Shown: positions 44,556 to 54,336, counted from the first letter of the stretch. The stretch is DNA of 64,000 nt from Thermogemmata fonticola (GCF_013694095.1 NZ_JACEFB010000015.1:45549-109548), one strand, 5' to 3'. Made by a program: numbers and translations. The notes: generated by a model not told the origin, from the letters alone.

Positions 44556-46001
44556 TCAGTAGTCCCGGCTGCGGAACCACCATCCGGCCAAACCCACCAG
44601 CACCACAATATACAACAAAGATACACCCAAAGTGTTCCACCAGGACGGATATTCAATCCCGTGCAAGCCGATAGTGGCAGACTCAATAGTAGTCAATGTG
44701 CCTTCGGACAAAATTTTCGTCGTCAGTTTATCTAGGTCTTTATATCGTGGTAATACATTATTCAATGTGTCTATCGTTGTGATTGCCCAGGTGGAAATAT
44801 CATTGGGAGAATTCGATTTTTTGAAAGTATCGAGTATGGATTTTACCTGTCCGACAATATAGAGGAAAAGCATGAAGAGCAACGTCACGATGATGGAAGC
44901 GAAAGCACTGCGTGTGAGCATAGCCACCAGGATGGAGACGGCGTAGAGGATGGCGAAAGCGAAGGTGAGCAGGGGGATGACGGCCAGGAAAGCGGGATTC
45001 CAGTAGCCGCTGCGCAGGGCCAGGGCCAGCCACACGCCGCCCACGGTAAATGTGGTGATGATCAATACAAAGATTAAGCCTCCAATATATTTGTAAGCCA
45101 ACAATGTCATCCGGCCAATGGGCTTGGAGATGATGAGATCAATACTACCTTTCCTTAGCATATTAGGAATAAAGAATGCAGTGACAATGACACTCAGCAA
45201 GAGTGCAATACCGCCTCCCAGGCCGTTGATAATTTGATCCTCGATGACATACAAGATGATACCCAGATTGGTTTCCCGTGTCAGGGTGATGCCGCCGAAG
45301 AACATAGTCATAGTATGAGGCCAGCCCCGGACCGAGACCCCGCCGCGAACAGTGACGTCGAAGATGTAAGTGGTGTGGTTGTTCGGTGGAGTGGTGCGTT
45401 TTTCCCGGAAACGGACTTGGGCCGGCATCGCGGCATGGAATTGAAACTGCTGGGCGAGGAATTCTTCCATATCCGCCGGTTGCACGGCCTGCTGCTCCTG
45501 GGTTGAGACTTGGGGGCGCCTGAGGAAAAACGGGGGCTCTGGGGCGGGGCGGGTTTTCTGCTGGCCTTCCTTTTGCAGCCAGCGGGCAACGGCCTCCCGG
45601 AAAGTGTCTGCATCCCGCTCGGCACCGGGAGGATTGGCGGGTCCTTTCGGCGGTAAAATATCTGGCCTCCTTCCCTCCTCCGGCAGCGGAGCAGATGGCT
45701 TGGCCTGGACCTCCACGATAAGTTGGAATCCTTCCTCGACTTTCTGAATGTCGCGGGCCAGGAAGTTGCAGTCGGCATACTCGATGTTTCGCCCTTGGCC
45801 GCGATGGGGCAGGAACTGGGTGAAGGACTGCACGATCTTCGGAAAGGCCTTCTCGGCGGGCAGCGGCTCAAATCCCATGCTGGCGCACAAGGCGATGACC
45901 ACGGCCCCTAAAGCCAGCATGATCAGGATGATCCAGCTATCGACCGCTTCGCGGTAGGAATCCCGCAGGATGGCCCCGAATTGCCGCAGATGATGCCCCA
46001 T
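44556..46001 (-). CDS. ABC-2 family transporter permease with large extracytoplasmic loop
   Basis: Encodes 481 residues. The N-terminal helix (SWIILIMLALGAVVIALCAS) is followed by a large soluble loop (about 60-240) that includes PERS-rich and Pro-rich segments (LPEEGRRPDILPPKGPA, APEPPFFLRRPQVSTQ). Helices resume at about 245 and include FIPNMLRKGSIDLIISKPIG, typical of ABC-2/ABC transporter permeases of the NatB/YhaP type. It ends in LGVSLLYIVVLVGLAGWWFR. It lies directly downstream of the ATPase gene, so the two form an exporter. Substrate unknown. Confidence 0.75.
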   Translation of the reverse strand: MGHHLRQFGAILRDSYREAVDSWIILIMLALGAVVIALCASMGFEPLPAEKAFPKIVQSFTQFLPHRGQGRNIEYADCNFLARDIQKVEEGFQLIVEVQAKPSAPLPEEGRRPDILPPKGPANPPGAERDADTFREAVARWLQKEGQQKTRPAPEPPFFLRRPQVSTQEQQAVQPADMEEFLAQQFQFHAAMPAQVRFREKRTTPPNNHTTYIFDVTVRGGVSVRGWPHTMTMFFGGITLTRETNLGIILYVIEDQIINGLGGGIALLLSVIVTAFFIPNMLRKGSIDLIISKPIGRMTLLAYKYIGGLIFVLIITTFTVGGVWLALALRSGYWNPAFLAVIPLLTFAFAILYAVSILVAMLTRSAFASIIVTLLFMLFLYIVGQVKSILDTFKKSNSPNDISTWAITTIDTLNNVLPRYKDLDKLTTKILSEGTLTTIESATIGLHGIEYPSWWNTLGVSLLYIVVLVGLAGWWFRSRDY

Positions 46002-46142
46002 GTGCTTGTCTCCTGATTGTCTGTGTTGAATCTAGGGGACCTCGAATGCGTCGATGTTGCATTCCGCTGGCTAAAGTGCTCGCTGGGAAACGGGGTGTGT
46101 CCCCGCAGTTCGACGAGCTAGGGTCGGCGCTACCGTTCACGC

Positions 46143-47096
46143 CTAACTTTGCGGTGCCCCTTGAGCCTGCATGCCGATGAAAACGTCCTCCAGGGAGATG
46201 CGCCGTTCCACCAGGTGGCGCAGGTGTAACTGCTGCTGAGCGAGAAATTGCAGCAGCGGATCGATGGTTTGGCCATCCTGGAGGAGGATTTCCCAGCGGG
46301 GCGGCAGGGGCGGCGCACCGGGCGGCGTCGGGGGCAAGGGTAGAGGACGCACGGCATAGCCGAGCCGCTGCACCAATTCCAGCGGGAGCTGTTCCCCAGA
46401 GGCCAGGCCAATCTCGTAACAGCCCTGCTGCCGGGTTAGCTCATGGACCGTGCCTTCGCGAAGGAGTTCCCCTTGCCGCAGGATGGCCACGCGGTCGCAG
46501 ATCAGCTCGACTTCCCCTAGCAGGTGGGAATTGAGGAAGATCGTCCGCCCCTGTTGCCGTAGCCGGGCCATTATCTCGCGGATTTCCCGCCGCCCCAGCG
46601 GGTCCACTCCGTCGGTCGGTTCGTCCAGAAAGATCACTTCCGGCTCGTGGAGCAAAGCCTGGGCGACACCGAGGCGCTGCTTCATTCCTTTGGAATAGGT
46701 GCGGATCTTAGTGCGGCTGCGCGGGAGCAAGCCCACCATCTCCAGAACCGGCGGGATGCGCCGCTGCCGCTCCTTGCGGCTCAAACCGTACAACTGGCCG
46801 TAAAAATCGAGCAACGACCAAGCGCTGTGATACCCCGGAAACTGATGGTCCTCCGGCAGGTAGCCCACGCGGTAACGCACCTGGACATCTCCGGCCGGGC
46901 GGCCCAGAAGCTGGGCGTTTCCAGCGGTTTTGTGGACGATGCCTAAGAGGATTTTGATGAGCGTGGTTTTCCCCGCGCCGTTGGGACCGAGCAGGCCGTA
47001 AATCTGGCCCGCTTCTACCTCCAGGCTTACGCCGCGCAGGGCCACGATGCCCCGCCCGTAATCTTTGACCAATTGCTGGACTTCCACGGCGCCCAT
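46143..47096 (-). CDS. ABC transporter ATP-binding protein
   Basis: Encodes 317 residues. Walker A is GPNGAGKTT (residues 37-45), the signature is YSKGMKQR rather than LSGGQ, and Walker B is VIFLDEPTDGVDP. A D-loop and switch His follow (FLNSHLLGEVE). The C-terminal 80 residues after RVAILRQGELL form an added helical and beta region (LRHLVERRISLEDVFIGM) seen in exporter-type ATPases such as CcmA/NatA relatives. Its partner permease starts 141 bases downstream at 46001, same strand. Confidence 0.9.
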   Translation of the reverse strand: MGAVEVQQLVKDYGRGIVALRGVSLEVEAGQIYGLLGPNGAGKTTLIKILLGIVHKTAGNAQLLGRPAGDVQVRYRVGYLPEDHQFPGYHSAWSLLDFYGQLYGLSRKERQRRIPPVLEMVGLLPRSRTKIRTYSKGMKQRLGVAQALLHEPEVIFLDEPTDGVDPLGRREIREIMARLRQQGRTIFLNSHLLGEVELICDRVAILRQGELLREGTVHELTRQQGCYEIGLASGEQLPLELVQRLGYAVRPLPLPPTPPGAPPLPPRWEILLQDGQTIDPLLQFLAQQQLHLRHLVERRISLEDVFIGMQAQGAPQS

Positions 47097-47419
47097 GGTC
47101 GGGCCTCCTCCAAGGGCTAAGCTCGATGGCCGAGCTGGGCCAGCCGCCGTTGCAGCCTCCCGTATCTCTCAAGATACCGAGTTACTGAGGAAGTTCGCTG
47201 ACCGTTTCGTGATATTTTTTCCCAAACCGCGGACGGTGTCATTTCTCCCAGGGATGTTTCGTCCCTTCACCCTCATCTCATCTTCTGCTCGGAATGGCCC
47301 GCCGCTTGATGGTGCTTCGGGTTGGACCACGGCCAGGAACTGGCTGAACAAACGACAAATGATCGAAATTACCAGGGTGCTTTCGCTTCGTCGGGATGAA
47401 CAGAAAGAGGTCAAGAGAG
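47097..47419. other. intergenic between ABC ATPase and tRNA-Leu
   Basis: About 320 bases without a gene. No convincing sigma-70 promoter for the ABC genes or terminator for the tRNA was recognised. Confidence 0.4.
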
Positions 47420-47500
47420 TGGCCAAGGTGGGAGTCGAACCCACACGGGTTTCCCCGCCCGATTTTGAGTCGGGTGCGTCTGCCATTCCGCCACTTGGCC
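47420..47500 (-). tRNA. tRNA-Leu(CAA)
   Basis: The minus strand folds into a complete cloverleaf. The acceptor stem is perfect (GGCCAAG with CTTGGCC) followed by discriminator A. The D-arm begins GCGGAATGGCAGACGC and the anticodon stem is CCCGA/TCGGG around loop CTCAAAA, giving anticodon CAA. A long variable arm and the T-arm GTGGGTTCGACTCCCAC complete it. The long variable arm is class II, as for tRNA-Leu. CCA is not encoded. Confidence 0.96.
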
Positions 47501-47804
47501 GAAGAAGCCCTGGCAGCGTCGTGTGTTTCCACAATACACTCGCCGGCTCGGTTTGGCAAGCCCCTGCGGGGAGAAAGGGGCAGGCGAGAGGGTGAAACCG
47601 AACCGGAGGGGGAAACGGCCCTGAACCGGGCAGCGGGAGGGAAGCATGGCCAAGGGGGCCGTTTGCTCTTGACAGAGGCGGCGGGGCTGCTATGGGGGCG
47701 GTACGAAACTGTCCCGCTGGAACAAGGCCTGTCTGTTTGGGAGACGTGCGGTGGGTTGGACCGCCAGTGACAGGGTCGGGACAGGGGAAACCAAGGAGCC
47801 AGCG
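47501..47804. other. intergenic, purine-rich
   Basis: About 300 bases without a gene, with an excess of G over C on the plus strand. A TTGACA at 47669-47674 and TATGGG at 47691-47696 (16 bases apart) form a weak promoter candidate for the downstream foldase gene. Confidence 0.3.
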
Positions 47805-49013
47805 ATGCGTGGTTGGGTGCGCGGTCTGTCAGTCGGGATTTTGAGCGGGACGATGACGGTGATAGCATGGGGTCAGACACCGCCCAGTGCGCCGCCAGCG
47901 GGGAGGCCGCCCGCTGCGTCGGCTACCCCCACGGGAGTCGTGCCGCCTGTCACCCCCTCCGCACCGACCCCGATCCCCAATGGACCCGCCGCCGTGGTCA
48001 ACGGGCAGACCATTCCCGAAAAGGCTGTCTATCGCGCCTTGCGGCAATTCCCACCCGAACATCACGCCTTGGCCCGCAAAGAAATCCTCGCTCATCTCAT
48101 CGAAAATGTCCTCATCGATCAATATCTGACCGCCATTAAGGTCACAATCGATCCTAAAGAAGTGGACAAGGTCATTCAAGAGCTTAAGGATGAGTTAGCA
48201 GCGGCCAAGAAGGATTACAAAAAGGAATTGGAAGCTTTATTGCTGACGGAGGAGGAATTCCGTGCGGAAGTCACAGCTCAGATGAAATGGGAAAAATTTG
48301 TGATGCAACAAGGTACAGATGAAGCCTTGAAAAAGCTCTTTGATAGCAGCCCAGATATCTTTGATGGCACTATGGTTCGTGCCCGGCATATTTTGATCAA
48401 TCCCGGTGCGGATGAGAACAAGAAGAAGGAAGCGGCGGCCCGCTTGCGCGGCATCAAGCAGGTGATCGAGCAGGAAGCAGCGAAGGCGGTGGCCGCTCTG
48501 CCCCCCACGGCGGATGCCCTGGCCAAGGAACAGGCGCGCGCGGCCAAGATCGAGGAACTCTTTGCCGCCTATGCCAAGCAATACTCCGAGTGCCCGTCCA
48601 AGAAGGATGGCGGCGATCTTAACTTTTTCCCGCGGGCGGGAGCCATGGTCGAACCGTTCGCCCAAGTGGCCTTTTCGCTCAAGCCGTATGAAATGAGCGA
48701 TGTCGTGGCCACGGAGGTGGGGTATCACCTCATCCTGGTGACCGCGCGTAAGCCGGGCACTCCCAAGAAGTTCGAGGATGTCAAGGAAGATGTCCGGCTG
48801 CTCTTTGCCATGCGGCTGCGGGAAGCGGTGGTCCAGCAGATGCGGCCCCGGGCGCAGATCACCATTTACCCGCCGCCGGGTTCCTCCACTCCGGCAGGCA
48901 CCTCTTCACCCTCCGGTGTTACGCCGCCGGCTGTCACGCCTCCGTCAGCATCGAGTGGTGTTACACCATCGTCAGCACAAAGTCCTGCTCCGCCGGATCG
49001 GAAGACACCCTGA
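47805..49013 (+). CDS. periplasmic parvulin-type peptidyl-prolyl isomerase
   Basis: Encodes 402 residues. A signal peptide is visible (LSVGILSGTMTVIAWG), followed by a Pro-rich linker. Residues about 70-180 match the SurA/PpiC N-terminal helical domain (VVNGQTIPEKAVYRALRQFP, ARKEILAHLIENVLIDQYLT). The parvulin domain is at about 195-330: VRARHILINPGADENKKKEA, then FARGAM-like DLNFFPRAGAMVEPFAQVAF, ending VATEVGYHLILVTARKPG. A 60-residue helical insertion lies inside it. A Thr/Pro/Ser-rich tail follows. Likely an outer-membrane protein chaperone or foldase. AAGGAG precedes the ATG. Confidence 0.85.
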   Translation: MRGWVRGLSVGILSGTMTVIAWGQTPPSAPPAGRPPAASATPTGVVPPVTPSAPTPIPNGPAAVVNGQTIPEKAVYRALRQFPPEHHALARKEILAHLIENVLIDQYLTAIKVTIDPKEVDKVIQELKDELAAAKKDYKKELEALLLTEEEFRAEVTAQMKWEKFVMQQGTDEALKKLFDSSPDIFDGTMVRARHILINPGADENKKKEAAARLRGIKQVIEQEAAKAVAALPPTADALAKEQARAAKIEELFAAYAKQYSECPSKKDGGDLNFFPRAGAMVEPFAQVAFSLKPYEMSDVVATEVGYHLILVTARKPGTPKKFEDVKEDVRLLFAMRLREAVVQQMRPRAQITIYPPPGSSTPAGTSSPSGVTPPAVTPPSASSGVTPSSAQSPAPPDRKTP

Positions 49014-49196
49014 AACTGCCTCCCGATCGGTACGCGGGGTTCTCCGCCTCGCGCCCTTGATTCCATCACCGGCAGGAACCTACAACAGTTTTAATCCCCT
49101 GGGGATGGTCCTCAGGCGCTTGGCATTCCAGAAACTGAATGAAGAAGACCAATTAATATCCTGCCTTCTTCTGGATTGAAGAACACATAACACATC

Positions 49197-49598
49197 ATGT
49201 ACACAGCTCTGCTTCTGATTGCTTCCAATACATTCATGACGATCGCCTGGTATGGCCATTTGAAATACAAGGATAAGCCCTTGTGGATCGCCATACTGGT
49301 GAGCTGGTGTATTGCACTGCCGGAATATGCATTACAAGTGCCGGCGAATCGTATTGGTCATCGTTATATGTCGGCGACCCAACTCAAGGTGATGCAAGAG
49401 GTGATATCTCTGACGGTGTTTATGTTGTTCGCCTGGTGGTATTTTGGGGAGCAGCCGACGTGGCGGACGCTTTTGGCGTTCGTTCTCATCACCCTGGCGG
49501 TGGCTTTGGTTCGCGGCGAGCACGGGGCGATGGCAGCTCCGCCGCCGGTTCCGCCTCCTCCTGATAACACTCCTGTCAACGAACCAGTTCCTTCCTGA
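49197..49598 (+). CDS. DMT-superfamily DUF486 membrane protein
   Basis: Encodes 133 residues. Four hydrophobic helices are visible in 110 residues, with MYTALLLIASNTFMTIAWYG, WIAILVSWCIALPEYALQVP and VISLTVFMLFAWWYFGEQPT. The phrase LPEYALQVPANRIG is highly characteristic of the DUF486 family. It is followed by a Pro-rich tail not usual for the family. Function is not established; family members are likely small transporters. Confidence 0.9.
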   Translation: MYTALLLIASNTFMTIAWYGHLKYKDKPLWIAILVSWCIALPEYALQVPANRIGHRYMSATQLKVMQEVISLTVFMLFAWWYFGEQPTWRTLLAFVLITLAVALVRGEHGAMAAPPPVPPPPDNTPVNEPVPS

Positions 49599-49668
49599 GC
49601 GGTTGCAGAGGGAATGAAGCGAGGGGGTTGTCCGCACGAGGAGCTGATGTGTTGCGAACTGTTCGGGG

Positions 49669-50745
49669 TCACCGGTCCGCCGGCGGAGAGCGCCAGGGGC
49701 GATAGCGGCGCAGGGCCTCCAGGGTTCGCCGCATGTCCTCAGGCAGCGGGGCTTCCACCTCGATCCACTGCTGGGTGCGCGGATGGCGGAAGCGGAGGCG
49801 GTAAGCATGGAGCGCCTGACGGTGGAGGAGCACCACTTCCTCAGCTCCGGGCGTCTCCGGGGAGAGGTCCGACAACAGCAGGCGGTCCCGACCGCTGTAC
49901 AGGCGATCGGCCAGCACGGGGCAGCCCACATGGAGCAGATGGACGCGGATTTGGTGGGTGCGCCCCGTGCGCGGCTGGACCTTGACTAGGGTGTAACCGC
50001 GGAAGCGCTCCAGCACCTCGTAATAGCTCAAGGCCGGTTTGGCATCCGGGTCGTTCGACACCGTCATCCGCTGGCGATCGTGCGGGTGGAGCTTGATGGC
50101 CCCTTCGATGTAGTCGGCATCGCGGTCCAGTTCCCCTTGGGTGATCGCCACGTATTCCTTGAAGATCTGGCGGGTTTCAAATTGCCAGGCCAGCTCCCGG
50201 TGGACGGCATCCTCCTTGGCTACGAGGATCACCCCGCTGGTGTCTTTATCGAGGCGGTGGACGATGCCGGCCCGCAGGTAGCCCCCCTCCGTGCTTAACT
50301 GGTCCCGGAAGTGCCAGTGCAAGGCGTTGACCAGCGTACCGCTCCAGTTCCCCTTGGCGGGATGGACCACCATGTCCGGCGGCTTGTTGATCACCGCCAG
50401 AGAGGCATCCTGATAGAGAATGTCGAGGGGGATGTTTTCGGGGACGGGGATGTCGTGGAGCGGCGGGGGCAGGTCGATCCACAAGCGGTCCCCTTTGCGC
50501 ACGCGGTAGCTCGGCTTGCTGGGTTTGCCGTTGACCGTGATCCGCCCGGCCTCGATGGCTTTCTGGATGTCTGTGCGGCTATGGTCGGCGACATGCAGGT
50601 GCACGTACTGGTCTAGGCGCATGCCTTCCGCCTTGACCATCACCGTCAGTTCCAGGGGTTCGCGCAGGCGGACCGAGGTGCAAGGCCGAGCTTCGGCGGC
50701 AGAAGGGAGGTCCTCTTCGTCCAGTTCCAGGTCCCACTCGTTCAT
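49669..50745 (-). CDS. RluA-family pseudouridine synthase (RluD-like)
   Basis: Encodes 358 residues. An S4 RNA-binding domain lies at about 40-100 (MRLDQYVHLHVADHSRTDIQ, ITVNGKPSKPSYRVRKGDRL). The catalytic domain has ASLAVINKPPDMVVHPAKGN and HRLDKDTSGVILVAKEDAVH with the catalytic Asp, then RTGRTHQIRVHLLHVGCPVL. These match RluD-type 23S rRNA pseudouridine synthases. It follows the TPR-like gene by 123 bases on the same strand. Target positions cannot be derived from sequence alone. Confidence 0.93.
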   Translation of the reverse strand: MNEWDLELDEEDLPSAAEARPCTSVRLREPLELTVMVKAEGMRLDQYVHLHVADHSRTDIQKAIEAGRITVNGKPSKPSYRVRKGDRLWIDLPPPLHDIPVPENIPLDILYQDASLAVINKPPDMVVHPAKGNWSGTLVNALHWHFRDQLSTEGGYLRAGIVHRLDKDTSGVILVAKEDAVHRELAWQFETRQIFKEYVAITQGELDRDADYIEGAIKLHPHDRQRMTVSNDPDAKPALSYYEVLERFRGYTLVKVQPRTGRTHQIRVHLLHVGCPVLADRLYSGRDRLLLSDLSPETPGAEEVVLLHRQALHAYRLRFRHPRTQQWIEVEAPLPEDMRRTLEALRRYRPWRSPPADR

Positions 50746-50868
50746 GGCCGTTGGTGACGGATCGCTGGCCGATCCAGACGTTTGCCGCTGCCTGCTGAGG
50801 GTCGATCGCCGCGGGGCCGAGTCCGCATCATCTTCCAGCGGAAGGAACAGAAGTTGGAAAGAACCCGC

Positions 50869-51636
50869 TCATTGGCTTCCCGGCAGGACCGGCAGTGTGG
50901 GCAGTTCGCTTCCCCCTCCCGGCGGCAAGGGGGGCATTATCGGCGTGCTCGGAAACGCCGGTGACAGAGTCAGCAAGGCACGTTGGACGGTGATGAACTC
51001 GCTTTCTTCCTTCTCCAGGGCTTCGAGCAGTTTCTGGCCTTGGGCCGCCCAGGGCGTGCCTTCCGCCGCCGTGAGGAACTGCTGGAGGTACTCCTTGACC
51101 TTGCCGACGTCCCCTTTGAATTCGGTCAGTTGGTCGGGTTGGCGGGGCACTCCCACCAGGGCCGCTTCCGCCTTGGCCAGGGCTAGCCAGCATTCCGCTT
51201 GCACGATGGGATCATGGGCAAAGTCTTTCTGCAACTGGAGGAACAGCTCCCGGGCCTTCTCGATGTTCTCGACTCCTCGCTGTCGGACTTCCGCATTGCT
51301 CGCCTGCAACATTTCCAGTCCCTGGTCGCCCAGCAGCGAGCGTGCCCACTGGAGGCGTGCGACCTTTCCCGGCATGGTGGCCGCGTAACGGCTATCCTCG
51401 GCCAGCCGCTTGAGGGATTCCAGGGAGGAGGCCTGAGCTAGTTCGGCCCAGCGTGCCGAGTTGGCCGCCCGACGCTCCGAGAGGATATACCAGGCCACCA
51501 CGCTGAGGGTCAGGACGATGACAATCGCTGCCATCCAGCGGTAGCTGATGATTTTCCCCTGAGTGAAGCGCTGCCACAGATCGCTGAGGCGTTCCCAAGT
51601 ATCCGCACTGTCCGCCGCTCGCGGCTCTTGACTCAT
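50869..51636 (-). CDS. membrane-anchored TPR-like protein
   Basis: Encodes 255 residues; AAGGAGAG precedes the ATG. A single membrane helix (YRWMAAIVIVLTLSVVAWYI, about 34-53) follows a short N-terminus, then a helical-repeat domain (ARLQWARSLLGDQGLEMLQA, ARELFLQLQKDFAHDPIVQA, ECWLALAKAEAALVGV) and a proline/glycine-rich C-terminus. It resembles YfgM-like inner-membrane helical-repeat proteins linked to envelope assembly, but this is only a layout match. It forms an operon with the pseudouridine synthase gene. Confidence 0.65.
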   Translation of the reverse strand: MSQEPRAADSADTWERLSDLWQRFTQGKIISYRWMAAIVIVLTLSVVAWYILSERRAANSARWAELAQASSLESLKRLAEDSRYAATMPGKVARLQWARSLLGDQGLEMLQASNAEVRQRGVENIEKARELFLQLQKDFAHDPIVQAECWLALAKAEAALVGVPRQPDQLTEFKGDVGKVKEYLQQFLTAAEGTPWAAQGQKLLEALEKEESEFITVQRALLTLSPAFPSTPIMPPLPPGGGSELPTLPVLPGSQ

Positions 51637-52116
51637 CGCTTCTCTCCTTGCGGCTGTTTCATATCTTCCTAGCTCTGCGAGGGCTTGAGGCCTTCTCTTG
51701 CTGCGGGCATCCCAAACTGTTGGCCTGGCGGCTTTCGCTGCCGGTGCCCCGCGGGCTGACCCTTCCCATACCGGTGGACTGGGTACCGGTTTTCCATTCA
51801 TCATACCACTTTTCCGCGCTGCGGATCAGCCCCTCTTACGCCGCTTCGATTCGAGGCGGTCCCCAAGCGGTTTTCCCTTGTTCCTCACTGGCGGAGGGAA
51901 AGTGGCCGCGGTGCGTCTTGCACCTGTCCCCATCCTTGGCCCGCGTTCCCCTGCCGGTAATAGGGTATGGAATGCCGGGGAGGGTGCCAGACTGCCGGGA
52001 CGATCTCCGATTCCAGCCCGTCGGACGAAAAGGGAATCCCGCAGGGAGTGGGATGGCAGCGGATTGCATTCGTGGTGCAGCCCAGCGACTCCGGAAGACC
52101 ACGGCCATTTCTTCCG

Positions 52117-52146
52117 AGTATAATGCTGACTTGACAAATGAGTCAA
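52117..52146 (-). promoter_or_regulatory. sigma-70-like promoter toward the TPR/RluD genes
   Basis: On the minus strand, TTGACT (52141-52146) is followed after 18 bases by TATACT (52117-52122), matching the sigma-70 consensus well. TTGAC and GTCAA at 52131-52146 form an inverted repeat with a 6-base spacer overlapping the -35, a possible operator. The leader would be about 460 bases. Confidence 0.4.
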
Positions 52147-52169
52147 TTATGGAAAATTGAACATCATAT

Positions 52170-52198
52170 TTGACGTTTATCGATTTTTGATACATATT
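52170..52198 (+). promoter_or_regulatory. sigma-70-like promoter toward the acyl-CoA ligase
   Basis: On the plus strand, TTGACG (52170-52175) and CATATT (52193-52198) are 17 bases apart. The region is AT-rich. The leader to 52519 would be about 315 bases and contains the G-rich stretch. Confidence 0.35.
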
Positions 52199-52518
52199 TT
52201 CAGATAGTGGCGGCAGACAGGTGTCAGGCGGGGCGGGGGAGGGAATGGTTCCAGTCGGTCGATAGTAGGATGCCGCGGAGAAGAAAGGTGAGCTGCTCGC
52301 TCCGTTACCATCGGATCGGGAAGGGTTAGGGACGGGGCCGCGGGGGAAAGGGGGCGGGGTGTCGACTGAGCGAAGGCGGGGGAAGATTTGGTTGCTTTAG
52401 GAGGTGGGGTATCGAATAATGGTGTGAAGGGCGAAGGACAGCAGTATCCGGTCGAGGTGAGGGTTTCTTAAGGGGAGGTGGGGTTGGGGTTCCGTGGGGC
52501 CGCGCAGGGGGGCGAACA

Positions 52519-54336
52519 ATGGTAGTGACAGGCGAGCGAGATCGTCCATGGCTGGCGCATTATCCGGCGGGCGTACCGGCTACCCTGGAGTATCCCTCGC
52601 GGCCAGTGTATTGGCTATTGGAGGAAGCGGCGGCGCGGTTGCCGGATCGGGCGGCGATGCGCTTTTTCGGCCATGAGTGGAGCTACCGGGAGCTGCTGGC
52701 GTTGGCCCGACGGGTAAGCGGGGCGCTGCGGCGGCGCGGCTTGCAACGGGGAGAGCGGGTTGGGTTGCTTTTGCCAAATTGCCCGGAATATCTGCCGAGC
52801 CTGTTTGGCATCTGGATGGCGGGGGGAGTGGCGGTGCCTTTGAATCCGCTCATGGTGGCGGAGGAAGTGGCTTCCCTCCAGGAGAGCACCCAGTGCCGCA
52901 TCCTGATTTGCCTGGATTTGCTTCTGCCCCTGGTGCGCAATGTCGGGCCGGGCGCGCCGGATGTCCTGGTGGCGACCCGCATCGATGCCTATCTGCCCTG
53001 GTGGGACCGGCAGTTGTACCGGATGGCGCGCGTGCAGCGGCTGGGTTTGAGCGGGAGCCTGCCGGCCAACGCCATCGAGTGGGAAAACTTTTTGACCGAG
53101 GGGAGCGAAACGAGCGAACCGGAAGCGGTGGAAGGCGAGGACCTAGCCAACATTTTGCCCACAGGCGGAACGACAGGGCATCCGAAAGCTGTGATGCTCA
53201 CGCACCGGAATCTTTTGAGTAACGCCTGGCAGTTGTATCACTGGACGGGGCGGCGCACTGGGGAGGATGTGATTCTGGCCTGCCTGCCCTTTTTCCACAG
53301 TTACGGTTTGATGTGTTGCGGCCTGAGCGCTGTGGCGATGAACGGCACCATCGTGCTGCACCATCGTTTTCGGGCCGATAAGGTCCTGCGGCTCATTGAG
53401 CAAGAGCGGCCGACGATCATTCCGGCGGTGCCGGCGATGCTGACGGCATTCAACAAGGAGTTGCGGCGGCGGAAGTACAACGTGGCGGGGGTGCGTTCGG
53501 TGATTTCGGGGGGTGCAGCCCTGCCGCAGGCGGTGGCGGAGGAGTTCGCCCGGCATACCGGTGCGACGGTGGTGGAAGGGTATGGCCTGTCGGAAGCCAG
53601 TCCGGTGACGCATGCTGGACCGCTGGATGGGAGCGCCCGGCCGGGGACGATCGGCCTGCCGCTGCCGGACACCGACGCCATCATCGTCGATGCGGAGACG
53701 GGGACGCGGCTGCTACCGCCGGGGGAAGTGGGGGAGTTGCTCATCCGCGGCCCGCAGGTGATGCGCGGCTACTGGAACAATCCGGAGGCGACGGCGGCGG
53801 CCCTGCGCGACGGCTGGCTGTACACCGGCGATCTGGCCACTCAGGATGCCGACGGCTTCTTCCGCATCGTCGACCGCAAGAAGGACTTGATCATCACCTC
53901 CGGGGTCAACGTCTATCCCGGCGATGTGGAAGCGGTGTTGCGGCGCTTCGAGCAGGTGGAGGATGTGGCCGTCTTTGGCGTGCCCGACCCGGATCGGGGC
54001 GAGCTGGTGGCCGCCGTGGTCGTTCCCCGTCCCGGGATCAGTTTCAACCGGCGGGCGTTCGATGCGTTTGCGCGGCAGCATCTGGAGGTGCACAAGCGGC
54101 CCCGCAAGGTGGAGGTGAGCCAGTTGCCGTTGCCGCGTAATGCCTTGGGCAAGGTGTTGCGCCGCTTGCTGCGGGAGAAGTTCAGCGGTGAGGATGGAGA
54201 AGAGATGGCGGAGAGTGCCCCCGCTTCGGCAGAAGCTGGCGCCTCAGCCCCGTCAGCCGGGACGGATCACACCCCCGCCAGGGCCTCAACTCCGTCAGAC
54301 GCCGCGGCGAGCGCTCCGCCGTCCCCAAACCGTTGA
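52519..54336 (+). CDS. AMP-dependent acyl-CoA synthetase (long-chain fatty-acid CoA ligase-like)
   Basis: Encodes 605 residues. ANL-superfamily signatures are present: the P-loop-like ILPTGGTTGHPKAVMLTHRN, the A5 region VVEGYGLSEASPVTHAGPLD, and YTGDLATQDADGFFRIVDRK followed by DLIITSGVNVYPGDVEAVLR. The lysine of the C-terminal PxxxxGKVLRR block is present (LPRNALGKVLRRLLREK). It activates a fatty acid as acyl-CoA. A Pro/Ala/Ser-rich tail of about 50 residues is added after the catalytic domain. It lies 91 bases upstream of a thiolase gene, same strand, so fatty-acid or acetoacetate metabolism is likely. Confidence 0.88.
   Translation: MVVTGERDRPWLAHYPAGVPATLEYPSRPVYWLLEEAAARLPDRAAMRFFGHEWSYRELLALARRVSGALRRRGLQRGERVGLLLPNCPEYLPSLFGIWMAGGVAVPLNPLMVAEEVASLQESTQCRILICLDLLLPLVRNVGPGAPDVLVATRIDAYLPWWDRQLYRMARVQRLGLSGSLPANAIEWENFLTEGSETSEPEAVEGEDLANILPTGGTTGHPKAVMLTHRNLLSNAWQLYHWTGRRTGEDVILACLPFFHSYGLMCCGLSAVAMNGTIVLHHRFRADKVLRLIEQERPTIIPAVPAMLTAFNKELRRRKYNVAGVRSVISGGAALPQAVAEEFARHTGATVVEGYGLSEASPVTHAGPLDGSARPGTIGLPLPDTDAIIVDAETGTRLLPPGEVGELLIRGPQVMRGYWNNPEATAAALRDGWLYTGDLATQDADGFFRIVDRKKDLIITSGVNVYPGDVEAVLRRFEQVEDVAVFGVPDPDRGELVAAVVVPRPGISFNRRAFDAFARQHLEVHKRPRKVEVSQLPLPRNALGKVLRRLLREKFSGEDGEEMAESAPASAEAGASAPSAGTDHTPARASTPSDAAASAPPSPNR

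Larger units (their letters stand above)
51637..52518. other. divergent intergenic region with GC-skewed part
   Basis: About 880 bases between divergent genes. The middle (52100-52210) is AT-rich and holds both promoter candidates. The stretch 52210-52518 is extremely G-rich and C-poor on the plus strand, with many GGGG runs and no coding signal. No RNA gene was recognised. Confidence 0.5.
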
